Under the pieces are notes generated by a model, which ran no database searches, was not told where the DNA came from, and saw only the letters and a list, made by a program, of their open reading frames with translations. Shown here one piece after another: positions 1 through 9,930 of a stretch of 64,000 nt of DNA. Source of the stretch: Gloeobacter morelensis MG652769. GTDB lineage: Bacteria; Cyanobacteriota; Cyanobacteriia; Gloeobacterales; Gloeobacteraceae. Numbering within the stretch: the first letter of the stretch is position 1; each line of letters starts with the position of its first letter. Location of the stretch: contig NZ_CP063845.1 in NCBI RefSeq assembly GCF_021018745.1, positions 4,857,230 through 4,921,229 of the forward strand, given 5' to 3'. The position numbers and the translations under genes are program-made.

Positions 1-159
1 AGGCATCCTTTCAAAACCGACTAACTTTATGGGAGTCCGGACTTTTTGGGAGTTATTGCTGTCTTGGACAAGATGGTACTCACCGATCTTAGTATTGGGA
101 TCGATGCGGTAGACCAACGTTCCATCCTTATTCTTGTGTATGATAATCTTTCTCTTCAT
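1..159 (-). CDS. Partial hypothetical protein running off the left edge
   Basis: An open frame starts with ATG at 159 on the minus strand and stays open for 53 codons to the window edge. It begins MKRKIIIHKNKDG and is lysine/asparagine-rich and less GC-rich than its neighbours. There is no convincing ribosome site and no recognised domain. It could be the N-terminus of a cargo gene of the integrative element, or chance. Confidence 0.3.
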   Translation of the reverse strand, partial: MKRKIIIHKNKDGTLVYRIDPNTKIGEYHLVQDSNNSQKVRTPIKLVGFERMP

Positions 160-313
160 AATTGCATGATTTTATACAGAAATGGTCGGCACCGCCATGA
201 TAATCGCTCTCGAACTAACAATGAGCATCAACCGATTCGACAGCCATAAACGTATCCCCCTAAACTCGCACCGCGCCTGACGTAGCCTCTCCTTCACGAA
301 AGGAGTCGCCGTC

Positions 314-622
314 ATGCAGCCATGGCATCAACAGCAACACCATCAAAACCAAGCCGGACGGTCGATCTTCATGTCGAGCGTCATCGGCCTCTCGAACGTC
401 ATCGCGGTGGTGGTCGCCTTCTTCGCCACGCCCGTTGCGTATAACCGCACGGTCGGCTGGGTCCAGCTCTTCACCTCGAACCATTACGGCTACGGCTTCG
501 AAGACATCACCGCCTTCGTCTGGTGGCTGATTGTCGCGCTGCTGATCTTCTTTTTCGCCCGCGCCTCAATCTCCACCGCCCTCGTGATGGGCGGTCTGGC
601 GATTGCGGCACGTTTCCTCTGA
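314..622 (+). CDS. Small membrane protein upstream of the coupling protein
   Basis: A 102-residue protein with a histidine/glutamine-rich N-terminus (MQPWHQQQHH) and two likely membrane segments, about residues 22-42 and 66-98. A clear AGGAG lies 8 bases before the ATG. It precedes another tiny membrane protein and the VirD4/TraG-like gene in the same direction, so a role in the transfer apparatus of the element is plausible. The family is not recognised. The position resembles the small membrane genes often found just before coupling-protein genes, but that is inference from position only. Confidence 0.6.
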   Translation: MQPWHQQQHHQNQAGRSIFMSSVIGLSNVIAVVVAFFATPVAYNRTVGWVQLFTSNHYGYGFEDITAFVWWLIVALLIFFFARASISTALVMGGLAIAARFL

Positions 623-657
623 TCCCTGATCCTCAACCGCAGAAAGGAGCAACACGC

Positions 658-804
658 ATGTTCACCAAGCATAAGAAAACCGGGCACGGCTATCACGTCC
701 GCCCGTTTGAAACCCACAAGAAGGTCATCGACTGGGAAGCGGTCGGCGGCGCGGCATTCCTTGCCATTCTCGCGCTCTGCATCATCGGCTGGCTCACTAC
801 CTGA
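658..804 (+). CDS. 48-residue single-span membrane protein
   Basis: The frame starts at an ATG preceded by AAAGGAG seven bases upstream. The protein has a basic head (MFTKHKKTGHGYHV) and one C-terminal hydrophobic segment (about residues 30-46). It lies 35 bases after the previous membrane protein and before the coupling protein, so the three are probably co-transcribed as far as the hairpin at 835. The function is unknown. Confidence 0.55.
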   Translation: MFTKHKKTGHGYHVRPFETHKKVIDWEAVGGAAFLAILALCIIGWLTT

Positions 805-834
805 AGCGCCCTGACAGCCATGCTCTCCCCCTCG

Positions 835-867
835 AAGCCGGGCCGCTCTCAAGCGTCCCGGCTTTTT
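835..867 (+). terminator. Rho-independent terminator
   Basis: AAGCCGGG (835-842) pairs with CCCGGCTT (857-864) and a run of T follows (861-867). It lies between the small membrane genes and the coupling-protein gene, so it either ends the upstream transcript or attenuates the downstream gene. Confidence 0.7.
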
Positions 868-887
868 TCATCTGAAAGCCTTCGCCC

Positions 888-2498
888 ATGATCTCAGACC
901 GCAATGAGCATTACCGCTTCGGCTCCGCCGCTTTCGCCGATGCACGGGAATTGGCGGATGCTGGCTTCTTCCGGCAAACGCCCACTGCGCTCTTTGTCGG
1001 CTTCTCGGGCGGGAAGCCTCTTTGGTATCACGGCGCGGGCGGACTTCTGCTCACTGCCGGGGCGCGTTCGGGCAAGCTCCGGGATATTCTCGCATATAAT
1101 CTCTGCTCCGGTATCTACAGCGGCGGCTCGCTGCTGGCGCTCGACATGAAAGGCGAACTGGCCGCGATCTCACAGGATCAAACGCCGGACGGCAAATTCT
1201 GCGCGTACTGGAATCCGCTCGGCCTGCACGGCCTCCCGCAGAACAGGCTGAACCCCGTCTCCTACATCCGACAGGGATCAAACACGCTGGTTTCAGACGT
1301 GAAGGTCTTCACCGAGAACATGATCCCGCTCTCCGGCTCGGCCAATGGCAAGTATTTCGAGCTGCGGGCGCGGGAACTGGTCGAAGCCCTGATCCTGACG
1401 CTGGTTGAACGGCACGGCGCGCTGACGCTGCCTGACCTGTACCGCGTCATCAACCTGATCCCCGGCAACGGCGAAGAATGGCTGGACTTCGCTTACGGGA
1501 TGCATATTTCCGCATTCCCGCTGGCGCGGCGCGTCGAAGAAGAAATCAATCAATCCCGCAAGGACACGTCAAGCGGCGGCTTCCAAGGCATTCTGGGCGA
1601 AGTGTTCAAGGGCTTCTCATGCCTTTCGGACCCGGTTCTGCTCGAATCCGTCTCACCGCCTTACGACTTCGATTGTTCGGCGCTCACGGACTCTTCCCAA
1701 CGCTGGCAGGTCTATCTCATGCCGCCCGCCGAGTTTGTCGATGCGTGGTCGCCCGTCATCAAGGCGATCTTCGTGTCCGCGATGATCTACAAGTCGCGCG
1801 CGCCGTCTGCGCCGCAGCAGACTTGGATTCTCGATGAATGCGCACAGCTTAATAACTTCCCGCTGGTGGTGAAGCTCTTCACCTATGGCGCGGGGATCGG
1901 CATTCGCCCGTGGGCGGTCTTTCAGTCTACGGATCAGATGAATGCGCTGGGGCCAAACGCCAAGAACATCGTCACCTCAAGCGCCGCCTTGCAAATCTAC
2001 TTCGCCCTGCGCGAGATTGGCTCTGCGAAAGACGTGTCCACCATGCTGGGCACGCAGACCTTGGAATTTAACGACGCGCTGCAACAGGGACAGAGCCGCT
2101 TGGCCAAGGGCCGTATCCTGCAATCGCTGCTGACAGGCGAAGACCCGCTCGCAGCCGGGATCGCCTTCAATCATTTCAAACAGGCCGAACATCACCGCTC
2201 GAAGCAATCGCGCCCGCTGCAAACGCCGGATGAGGTGCTGAACGCGCGGCGTGATAGCGCCTTCCTCTTCACCGATGCCGTGCAGCATCCGGTGCTGGCG
2301 CAGCGCCAAGCCTATTACGCGCAAAGCTTCATGGCGGGGCGGTTTCATCCGAACCCGTATCACCCTCCCGCAGACCGCGTGCGCGTTACACTCGGCCTCG
2401 GACGATCAGGCTGGCTGAATGTCAAACGGGAGGCCGTTCCGCGCCGCTTCGCGCACTTCCCGCAATACGCAAACGGTCAGTGGTCGGTCGTCCGGTGA
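888..2498 (+). CDS. VirD4/TraG-family type IV coupling protein
   Basis: A 536-residue protein resembling conjugative coupling ATPases, which bring the relaxase-DNA complex to the type IV secretion channel. The Walker A region reads TAGARSGKLRD near residue 57: the RSGK core is kept, but the usual G/T after the lysine is replaced by L. Walker B is TWILDECAQL near residue 311. The C-terminal ATPase motif region (residues 345-400) looks complete. It lacks the N-terminal membrane segments of long VirD4 proteins. The two small membrane genes immediately upstream may supply that anchor, though this is inferred. Start chosen at the ATG at 888; its ribosome site is weak. Whether the altered P-loop still binds ATP is unknown. 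Confidence 0.75.
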   Translation: MISDRNEHYRFGSAAFADARELADAGFFRQTPTALFVGFSGGKPLWYHGAGGLLLTAGARSGKLRDILAYNLCSGIYSGGSLLALDMKGELAAISQDQTPDGKFCAYWNPLGLHGLPQNRLNPVSYIRQGSNTLVSDVKVFTENMIPLSGSANGKYFELRARELVEALILTLVERHGALTLPDLYRVINLIPGNGEEWLDFAYGMHISAFPLARRVEEEINQSRKDTSSGGFQGILGEVFKGFSCLSDPVLLESVSPPYDFDCSALTDSSQRWQVYLMPPAEFVDAWSPVIKAIFVSAMIYKSRAPSAPQQTWILDECAQLNNFPLVVKLFTYGAGIGIRPWAVFQSTDQMNALGPNAKNIVTSSAALQIYFALREIGSAKDVSTMLGTQTLEFNDALQQGQSRLAKGRILQSLLTGEDPLAAGIAFNHFKQAEHHRSKQSRPLQTPDEVLNARRDSAFLFTDAVQHPVLAQRQAYYAQSFMAGRFHPNPYHPPADRVRVTLGLGRSGWLNVKREAVPRRFAHFPQYANGQWSVVR

Positions 2499-2512
2499 GA
2501 GAAGGATAGGAC

Positions 2513-3028
2513 GTGGCCAAGGATACAGGGATCGGAAGCTATTCATACGCCAACCGCGCCGATCTTCCGGGCGGGGAGCCGAGCTTCTATGCCAACGCCC
2601 CGAAAACGCGCGACGCCTTCGACAACGCCCGCGATCCGCTGATTGCCGAACAGAAGCGCGATCTGGAAAAGAGCGAAGCGCAGCGCCGCTTTGAACAGAG
2701 CCGCCGCACGGACTCTGGCTTGGACCGGGGCTCGGACATGATCCGCCGCGATCAACCCAAGCCCGTCCTGAAACCTTCGCCTGCGCTCTCGATGGGGCCA
2801 GACCGCGCCGCCTTCAACCGCGCTTGGTCGGATGAGCATCGCGCCGCGCGCAAGAAGGACAAACACCAAGGGGCGGACCCGTTGCCGGAAACCTCCGCTT
2901 ACACGCCGCCGCTGCAACAGGTGCGCGTCACCTTCGCGTTCCGCGAAATCGAAACGCGCGAAACTTTCACCGAGTCCCGCCGCCTATCGGCCAAGACCGC
3001 GCGCAAGCGCGAAACGCAATCCCGCTAA
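2513..3028 (+). CDS. Hypothetical hydrophilic cargo protein
   Basis: A 171-residue highly charged, probably disordered protein that starts with GTG (MAKDTGIGSYSY), preceded by GAAGGATAGG. The middle is rich in Arg, Asp, Glu and Lys; the C-terminus (residues about 135-171) is a basic Arg/Thr-rich tail. It follows the coupling protein after 14 bases, so it is likely in the same operon. No domain is recognised. Confidence 0.5.
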   Translation: MAKDTGIGSYSYANRADLPGGEPSFYANAPKTRDAFDNARDPLIAEQKRDLEKSEAQRRFEQSRRTDSGLDRGSDMIRRDQPKPVLKPSPALSMGPDRAAFNRAWSDEHRAARKKDKHQGADPLPETSAYTPPLQQVRVTFAFREIETRETFTESRRLSAKTARKRETQSR

Positions 3029-3043
3029 CGAAAGGAGCATCCC

Positions 3044-3451
3044 ATGAACGACCGCAATCATGATCCCGGCCAACAGCCGCAACAGCAAGAGAGTAACGGA
3101 CCCGCCGATGTGCTGCGCGATGGCAACATCAAAGCGACCATCTGGAAGAATGAACGCGAGAACGGCCCTTCGTACAACACCACCTTCGCCCGCACTTGGC
3201 AGGATGAAAGCGGTGCATACAGGGATAGTCACTCCTTCTCGGGCACCGAACTCCTGCGCGTCTCCGAACTTGCGCGCGGCGCTTACGCCCGCACGAACGA
3301 ACTCCGGCAAGAACATCGGCAGGAGCTTGAAGTCGAAATCACACGCGATGACGAAGACACGCCGCCGCAAGATCAGCGCGAAACCTTCAGGTCCAAGCGC
3401 GGGGCGCAAGAGCAAGAGGCTCGAAGTCAAACGGTGAGCCGCCGGAAGTAG
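3044..3451 (+). CDS. Hypothetical protein, paralogue of the gene at 3597
   Basis: A 135-residue protein with AAAGGAG ahead of the ATG. A central block of about 55 residues (about 25-85) contains IKATIWKNERENG and SFSGTELLRVSELARGAY. The same block recurs in the protein at 3597-3914 (LKATIWENESENG, SFSGSELLRVAELARQAY), so the two are tandem paralogues. The flanks are charged and disordered. The fold looks like a short beta-rich unit followed by a helix. Function unknown; it travels with the coupling protein and recombinase. Confidence 0.55.
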   Translation: MNDRNHDPGQQPQQQESNGPADVLRDGNIKATIWKNERENGPSYNTTFARTWQDESGAYRDSHSFSGTELLRVSELARGAYARTNELRQEHRQELEVEITRDDEDTPPQDQRETFRSKRGAQEQEARSQTVSRRK

Positions 3452-3493
3452 AGAACATTCACACTAGGAATATTTTCTTGCCATCGAAGAAAT

Positions 3494-3508
3494 GTTCTGG
3501 TATTGTTC
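3494..3508. promoter_or_regulatory. LexA-type operator (GTTC-N7-GTTC) with overlapping promoter
   Basis: GTTC at 3494-3497 and GTTC at 3505-3508 are separated by exactly seven bases. This is the direct-repeat LexA box known from Alphaproteobacteria. A possible -35 (TTGCCA, 3479-3484) lies upstream, so the box would cover the -10 region. This suggests SOS-responsive expression of the downstream gene in an alphaproteobacterial host. The terminator-like hairpin that follows complicates this reading. Confidence 0.5.
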
Positions 3509-3520
3509 TCACTAGAAATC

Positions 3521-3568
3521 GGCGGCCCCATTTTGCGTTTTGAGCGCACTGGGGCCGCCTTTTTTTTC
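3521..3568 (+). terminator. Strong rho-independent terminator
   Basis: GGCGGCCCCA (3521-3530) pairs perfectly with TGGGGCCGCC (3550-3559), followed by a long T run to 3568. It would end the 2513-3451 transcript, or act as an attenuator for a promoter in the LexA-box region. Confidence 0.8.
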
Positions 3569-3596
3569 ACCACAACATGAAAGGAAAACCCAAACG

Positions 3597-3914
3597 ATGA
3601 AGACTCATCCATCGACTGCCAGCCCCAAAAACAAGCCCATCGAAGTCATCCGGGACGGTGTGCTGAAAGCCACCATCTGGGAGAACGAAAGCGAGAACGG
3701 CGTGATCTACTCGACGACGCTCGCGCGGACCTATCACGCGAACGATGGCTCACTGAAAGACGCACACAGCTTCTCGGGAAGCGAATTGCTGCGCGTCGCC
3801 GAACTCGCGCGCCAAGCCTATGCGGCGGTGAATGCGTATCGCCGCGATCATGCGCCGGAGCCTGAACCTCAACATGAAGAGAGCCTGACCGATGCGTATC
3901 ACAACGCGCTCTAA
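3597..3914 (+). CDS. Hypothetical protein, paralogue of the gene at 3044
   Basis: The start was chosen at the ATG at 3597 (MKTHPSTASP) because GAAAGGAAAA precedes it; an in-frame ATG at 3540 lies inside the terminator hairpin. The 105-residue product shares its central block (residues about 18-80) with the protein at 3044-3451 and has a His/Glu-rich tail. It is preceded by the LexA-type box and terminator. Function unknown. Confidence 0.55.
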   Translation: MKTHPSTASPKNKPIEVIRDGVLKATIWENESENGVIYSTTLARTYHANDGSLKDAHSFSGSELLRVAELARQAYAAVNAYRRDHAPEPEPQHEESLTDAYHNAL

Positions 3915-3924
3915 CCCGCTCAAA

Positions 3925-3950
3925 GCACGCCCGGAAGGTTCCGGGCGTGC
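3925..3950. terminator. Strong hairpin without a T run
   Basis: GCACGCCCGG (3925-3934) pairs with CCGGGCGTGC (3941-3950) around a six-base loop. It lies between the paralogue gene and the next small gene. No U tract follows, so it may be an RNA-stability or processing element rather than a terminator. Confidence 0.45.
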
Positions 3951-3977
3951 GCCACCCGAACCGCACGGACAACCGCC

Positions 3978-4330
3978 ATGACCGACAAGACACCTATCCA
4001 CGAAAGAGACCCGACGCCGCCTACGCTGGCCATTCAATTCGATGCGCAGGAATTTGCGCACTTCCTCGATGAGAGCGATCTGACTCACAATCAGAAGCTG
4101 GAATACGTCCAGACCATCTGGGGCATCGTGCTGCAATTCATCGACATGGGCTTTGGCATCCATCCGCTTCAGCAAGCCTGTGGACAGTTTGAGGACGCTG
4201 CCCTTCTTTGCGGCGATCCCGATTCGGATGCGTTAGACTCTCCCCATTCAGAATTTTGCAAAGACTTCGAGCGCGCGGGGCTTTCCCTGTGCCCGAAACG
4301 GATTCAACACATGCAGGGAGGGGACACGCC

Positions 4331-4334
<4 letters not shown>
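3978..4334 (+). CDS. Hypothetical acidic protein coupled to the recombinase
   Basis: A 118-residue acidic protein (MTDKTPIHERDPTPP) with a helical centre (AIQFDAQEFAHFLDESD near residues 18-34). Its stop overlaps the start of the recombinase in an ATGA arrangement, so translation of the two is probably coupled. The family is not recognised. Position suggests a directionality or regulatory partner of the recombinase, but nothing in the sequence proves it. Confidence 0.5.
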
Positions 4335-5986
<1,652 letters not shown>

Positions 5987-6015
5987 CATAACCCGCCTCC
6001 CAGGTGGCTCCCATA

Positions 6016-6050
6016 GACAAAACCCCACCCGGACTGCATTCCAGGCGGGG
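6016..6050 (-). terminator. Terminator after rpsU
   Basis: Read on the minus strand, CCCCGCCTGG (6041-6050) pairs with CCGGGTGGGG (6023-6032) with two G-U pairs, and TTTTGTC follows. It lies 20 bases beyond the rpsU stop and probably ends the ffh-rpsP-KH-rpsU transcript. Confidence 0.7.
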
Positions 6051-6070
6051 CCAATGGCAATAAACATAAG

Positions 6071-6244
6071 CTAGCGGCGGCGCTTGCGGGCCGCTTCGGC
6101 TTTGCGCTTGCGGCGGGCGCTCGGCTTTTCGTAGCGCTCGCGGCGCTTGATTTCAGAAAGAATCCCGGCTTTTTGGATTTTTTTCTTGAAGCGCTTGAGG
6201 GCCGACTCGATCGATTCGTTTTCTCCCAGGCGAACCTCGGTCAT
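6071..6244 (-). CDS. rpsU: 30S ribosomal protein S21
   Basis: A 57-residue protein of normal length and composition for S21: [10 protein letters not shown] at the start, [12 protein letters not shown] in the middle and an Arg/Lys-rich tail ending ARKRRR. GGAAGGAGGTGAA lies just upstream of the chosen ATG, rejecting a longer frame that extends to 6418. S21 joins the small subunit near the mRNA platform and anti-Shine-Dalgarno helix. It follows the KH-protein gene on the same strand and is followed by a terminator. Confidence 0.95.
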   Translation of the reverse strand: MTEVRLGENESIESALKRFKKKIQKAGILSEIKRRERYEKPSARRKRKAEAARKRRR

Positions 6245-6293
6245 CGCTAAATTCACCTCCTTCCCCATGACGACGGGCGACCGGTGGCCGCCC

Positions 6294-6563
6294 CTACTCG
6301 TAAACTTCCAGACTGACGTCCTGACCGGCAGCCCGGGCCGCGCACTCCAGGACCGTCCGCACGGCGTTGATCGTCCGGCCGCCGCGGCCGAACACCCGGC
6401 CTTTGTCCGTGGGGGCAAAGGCGACGCGCAGGCGAATCTTGCGACCCCCCAGCGTCGTCTCGGAACTGATGACCAGTTTTTCGGGCGTATCGAGCAATGG
6501 CTGGATCAAAAAGAGGGCCAGTTCTCGATAATTGGGCGGCTTGTCGGCTTCGGAACTAATCAC
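6294..6563 (-). CDS. khpA: KH-domain RNA-binding protein (KhpA-like)
   Basis: A protein of about 89 residues with a KH domain carrying the GxxG loop ([15 protein letters not shown]), as in KhpA proteins encoded next to rpsP in many bacteria. I chose GTG at 6563, which overlaps the end of rpsP by 8 bases, since homologues begin shortly before the NYREL block. A longer frame to 6593 is possible. Order ffh-rpsP-khpA on one strand is the common arrangement and supports the call. KhpA proteins bind structured RNA and affect translation and cell envelope control in other bacteria. The exact target here is unknown. Confidence 0.85.
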   Translation of the reverse strand: MISSEADKPPNYRELALFLIQPLLDTPEKLVISSETTLGGRKIRLRVAFAPTDKGRVFGRGGRTINAVRTVLECAARAAGQDVSLEVYE

Positions 6564-6843
6564 TGTCGGGCGTAGAAGAGGACGGGGATGCATAGACCTG
6601 GGCGCGCTTCAGCAGGCCCTGGACCGTTTCGGACGGCCGGGCGCCGTGGGAGAGCCACCTGCGGGCGGCCTCGACGTCGAGGGTGACCTCGGGCAGGCCC
6701 TTCTCGGTGTTGGCGCGAGGATCGTAAAAGCCGATTTCCTCGATCACCGCACCGTCGCGGCGGGAGCGCGAGTCGGTCACCACGATGCGGTAGACCGGCT
6801 TTTTCTTGGCGCCAATGCGCTTCAAGCGAATTGCAACAGCGAT
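6556..6843 (-). CDS. rpsP: 30S ribosomal protein S16 with a likely ATC start
   Basis: The body ([49 protein letters not shown]) is plainly S16. No ATG, GTG or TTG lies at the family's normal N-terminus; the first standard start is TTG at 6825, which would remove the conserved first strand. A strong AAGGAGGTG (6851-6859) sits 9 bases before an ATC at 6843 that would give [11 protein letters not shown], matching the usual S16 N-terminus. A stop lies just upstream at 6850-6852. I therefore place the start at ATC; a sequencing error is the alternative. Confidence 0.85.
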   Translation of the reverse strand: MAVAIRLKRIGAKKKPVYRIVVTDSRSRRDGAVIEEIGFYDPRANTEKGLPEVTLDVEAARRWLSHGARPSETVQGLLKRAQVYASPSSSTPDSD

Positions 6844-6883
6844 TGCTGTTCACCTCCTTGGTAGGTTACAAAAAACTCAATTA

Positions 6884-8380
6884 TCACCCAAAACCCTTGC
6901 GCTTTTTCTTGCCTTTGCCTTTGGGCGGCTTGGGCGGGTTGGCTCTTCGAGATCCGGAAGCGGACTGTCCGCGCCAGCCGGGGCCAAAAGCCGGATTGGG
7001 ACCGGCGCTTTGGGCCGCTCGGCCGCCACCGCCGCCGAACATGCCGCCCAGGCCACCCCCAGGCATGCCGCCCCCGAAAGGGCCGCCGCCGCCCATCATC
7101 TTCATCATCTGGCGCATCTTGCCAAAGTCGTTGAGCAACTTGCCCACGTCTTCGAGGGAGACACCGGAACCTCTGGAGATGCGGCGCTTGCGCGAGAGAT
7201 TGATCAGATCCGGGTTGCGCCGCTCTTGAGTGGTCATCGAACCGATCATCGCCTCGGCTTTTTTGAGCTGTACCTCGCCCTGGCGAATCTGGTCGTCGCT
7301 AATCTTGTTCATGCCGGGGATCATCTTTAGAACACCGCCCAGAGGCCCCATGTTCTTGATCATCCGCATCTGCTTGATGAAACTTTCGAAGTCGAACTGG
7401 CCGGTGAGCAGCTGCTGCTCCATCTTGGCCGCGTCGGCAAAATCGATCTCCTCCTGGGCCTTTTCGACCAGGGTGAGCACATCGCCCATCCCGAGAATGC
7501 GCGAGGCCATCCGCTCGGGATAGAAAGGCTGCAGCGCTTCGACTTTTTCGCCGACGCCCACGAACTTGATGGGCTGACCGGAGATTTTGCGCACCGAGAG
7601 GGCGGCGCCGCCGCGGGTGTCGCCGTCGAGCTTGGTGAGGATGGCCCCGGTAATCCCCAGCCGGTCGTGGAAGGCGCGGGTGAGGTTGGCCGCCTCCTGA
7701 CCGGTCATCGCGTCCACGACCAGCAAAATTTCTTCGGGGTCGATGGCCGCCTTGATGCGCTCCAGTTCGGCCATCATCGCATCGTCGATCGACAGCCGGC
7801 CGGCCGTATCGACGATGAGCACGTCGTGGCGGTCCGCGATGGCCCGCTCCAGGGAAGCGCGGGCGATATCGACCGGATCGGCCTCCTTGCCCAGGGTAAA
7901 GACCGGTACCTTAATTTGGCCGCCCAACGTCTGCAGCTGGTCAATGGCGGCGGGACGGTAGACGTCGGCGGCGGCCAGCAGCGGCTTCTGACCGTTCTTT
8001 TGTAAATAGAGTGCGAGCTTGGCGGAGGCGGTCGTCTTGCCGGTACCCTGCAGACCGGCCATCAGCACCACCGCCGGACGACCCTTGGCGCGCGGCTCGG
8101 CTAGGGGGACGTTCTGCTCGCCCATCAGGGCGACGAGTTGGTCGTGGACTATCTTGATGAACTGCTGGTCAGGGGTGACGCCGCTGACGACCTCGGCGCC
8201 GAGCGCGTCGTCGCGCACGTCGGCGACGAACTCCTTGGCCACCTGAAAGTTGACATCGGCTTCGAGCAGAGCGCGGCGCACCTCGCGCAACGCCTCGTCG
8301 ATATTGCCCTCGGTGATGCGGTCCTGGCCGCGCAGCTTCCGCCAGGCACCTTCAAGCTTTTCACTGAGCGATTCGAACAT
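6884..8380 (-). CDS. ffh: Signal recognition particle protein Ffh (SRP54)
   Basis: A 498-residue SRP GTPase that binds signal peptides and 4.5S RNA and targets ribosomes to the membrane. The N domain (residues 1-90) is followed by a G domain with GLQGTGKTT (109-117), DTAGRL (about 190) and TKLDGDTRGGA (about 245). The methionine-rich M domain contains MRMIKNMGPLGG and SRKRRISRGSG. The C-terminus is an unusually Gly/Pro-rich tail with several GGG runs before a basic end. Length fits the family. The gene starts with ATG at 8380, is followed 40 bases later by rpsP, and probably heads that operon. Confidence 0.97.
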   Translation of the reverse strand: MFESLSEKLEGAWRKLRGQDRITEGNIDEALREVRRALLEADVNFQVAKEFVADVRDDALGAEVVSGVTPDQQFIKIVHDQLVALMGEQNVPLAEPRAKGRPAVVLMAGLQGTGKTTASAKLALYLQKNGQKPLLAAADVYRPAAIDQLQTLGGQIKVPVFTLGKEADPVDIARASLERAIADRHDVLIVDTAGRLSIDDAMMAELERIKAAIDPEEILLVVDAMTGQEAANLTRAFHDRLGITGAILTKLDGDTRGGAALSVRKISGQPIKFVGVGEKVEALQPFYPERMASRILGMGDVLTLVEKAQEEIDFADAAKMEQQLLTGQFDFESFIKQMRMIKNMGPLGGVLKMIPGMNKISDDQIRQGEVQLKKAEAMIGSMTTQERRNPDLINLSRKRRISRGSGVSLEDVGKLLNDFGKMRQMMKMMGGGGPFGGGMPGGGLGGMFGGGGGRAAQSAGPNPAFGPGWRGQSASGSRRANPPKPPKGKGKKKRKGFG

Positions 8381-8590
8381 GATCTTTGCAGCACGGACCG
8401 CCAGTATCGCACGGGAAAAAACCGCTCAGCAAGTCCCGCGCTCCCCGACACCCCCGCAAAGCCCTCAAGCGCCGCAACGGGACGAGCGCAACCGTCTCCT
8501 CATCTCCAGGCTTATTTCAGCTGGGGGAGGTAAGCCCGGTTCTCAATTTTTAAGATGCAAACAAGGACAATCGATTCGAGAGGAAAAGCA

Positions 8591-8752
8591 ATGTTGAATC
8601 TGCTCTGGCTTGTGGTCGTCTTGATGGTCATTGCTGCCCTACTGGGCTTTGGCGGCGTTGTCTCCTCGCTTCAAAGCGTCGCCTGGTTTTTGATTGTGGC
8701 CGCCGTTGTGCTGGCCGTAGTGGGCTTTGTCACCGGCCGCCGCGCACTGTGA
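8591..8752 (+). CDS. DUF1328 (YtjA-like) small membrane protein
   Basis: A 53-residue protein with two hydrophobic segments separated by GFGGVVSSLQSVAW and ending GFVTGRRAL, the DUF1328 signature. The start was chosen at 8591, where GAGAGGAAAAGCA precedes the ATG. Such proteins are common, often stress-linked, and of unknown function. It stands alone between ffh (divergent) and the heptose kinase gene. Confidence 0.85.
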   Translation: MLNLLWLVVVLMVIAALLGFGGVVSSLQSVAWFLIVAAVVLAVVGFVTGRRAL

Positions 8753-8916
8753 ATCCACAGGTTCTGTGTCCCCGGCCCTGCCGGAGTAAACCGAACACAC
8801 CTTCGTCGATTCGCAACATTCTGATAGAAAGTCAGTCATAGATTCGTCCATAGCGGGCTTTTGATGCCGCCGTTTGCGCCGCGCCGCGGGCGTGGTAGAT
8901 TTGTCTGAGTTTTGGG

Positions 8917-9930
8917 GTGGGCCGTTTGAGCCTCAGAGACGATTTGCATCGCCTGATCGATCGCTTTACCGGTCGGCGGGTGCTGGTGGTGGGGGATCTG
9001 ACCCTTGACGAATTTATGACCGGGCTTGCGGAGCGCATCTCGCGCGAGGGACCGGTGCTCATCTTGCGCCACGAACACACCCGCCAAGTCCCTGGAGGGG
9101 CCGCCAATGCCGCCTACAACCTCGCCCGGCTTGGAGCGCAGGTGGCGCTCGCCGGGGTCATCGGTCAGGACAGCCAGGCGGGAGCCCTCACAACCTTACT
9201 CACCGGGGCCGGCATCGACGTGAGCGGCCTGGTGGTGGATCCAGAGCGTCCGACCGTCACCAAGACCCGCATCGCAGCCCACAGCCGCCAGTCGGTCACC
9301 CAGCAGGTGGTGCGCATCGACCGCAAATCCGACCGGCCACTGCCGCCGCCACTGGCCCGGCAACTGGCCGAGCGCATTGGTGCATTGGCCGGCAGCTGCG
9401 CCGCCGTCGTCTGCTCCGACTACTCCGAAGGCGTATTCTGCGACAAGACGATCGCTGCGTCTCTTCTGCACCCGTGCGTGGTCGTCGATACCCACCTGCA
9501 ACTGGAGCGCTACCAGGGTGCCACGGTATTTACACCCAATCTGCCGGAGGCGGAGGCGGCAGTAGGCTATGCGATCCAGGATGCGGATACGCTGGGGCGG
9601 GCGGGGCAGGAGCTGCTCGTCCGCACCGGTGCCCGGCACGTGCTCATCACCCGCGGTGAAGAAGGCATGAGCTTGTTTAGCGCCGGGGAGGCCGAGGCGC
9701 GGCACATCCCGGCCTTTAACCGCACGCAGGTTTTCGATGTGACCGGTGCGGGCGACACGGTGGTAGCGGCCTTCACCCTGGCACTGGTGAGCGGCGGCAG
9801 CGCTTACCAGGCAACGATCCTGGGCAACCTGGCCGCGAGCATCGTCGTGCGCCGCTTTGGCACCGCCACCACCCGCCCCGACGAACTGCACGCCCACCTC
9901 GAGGAGCTGGAGTGGACGAGCGGGTTTTGA
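8917..9930 (+). CDS. rfaE1: Heptose 7-phosphate kinase (HldE kinase half, PfkB family)
   Basis: A 337-residue PfkB-family kinase. It has VLVVGDLTLDEF near the N-terminus, the GGAANAAYNLARLG sugar-binding motif (about residues 58-71) and the DVTGAGDTVVAAF motif with catalytic Asp (about residue 279). It should phosphorylate D-glycero-beta-D-manno-heptose 7-phosphate at C1 for ADP-heptose used in lipopolysaccharide core. The start is GTG at 8917. It overlaps the next gene, which encodes the adenylyltransferase half, so in this organism HldE is split into two coupled genes. Substrate is inferred from that pairing. Confidence 0.88.
   Translation: MGRLSLRDDLHRLIDRFTGRRVLVVGDLTLDEFMTGLAERISREGPVLILRHEHTRQVPGGAANAAYNLARLGAQVALAGVIGQDSQAGALTTLLTGAGIDVSGLVVDPERPTVTKTRIAAHSRQSVTQQVVRIDRKSDRPLPPPLARQLAERIGALAGSCAAVVCSDYSEGVFCDKTIAASLLHPCVVVDTHLQLERYQGATVFTPNLPEAEAAVGYAIQDADTLGRAGQELLVRTGARHVLITRGEEGMSLFSAGEAEARHIPAFNRTQVFDVTGAGDTVVAAFTLALVSGGSAYQATILGNLAASIVVRRFGTATTRPDELHAHLEELEWTSGF

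Noticed and set aside
6560..6853. 97-residue frame overlapping rpsP
   Set aside because: It starts inside the ribosome site of rpsP and is a shadow frame.
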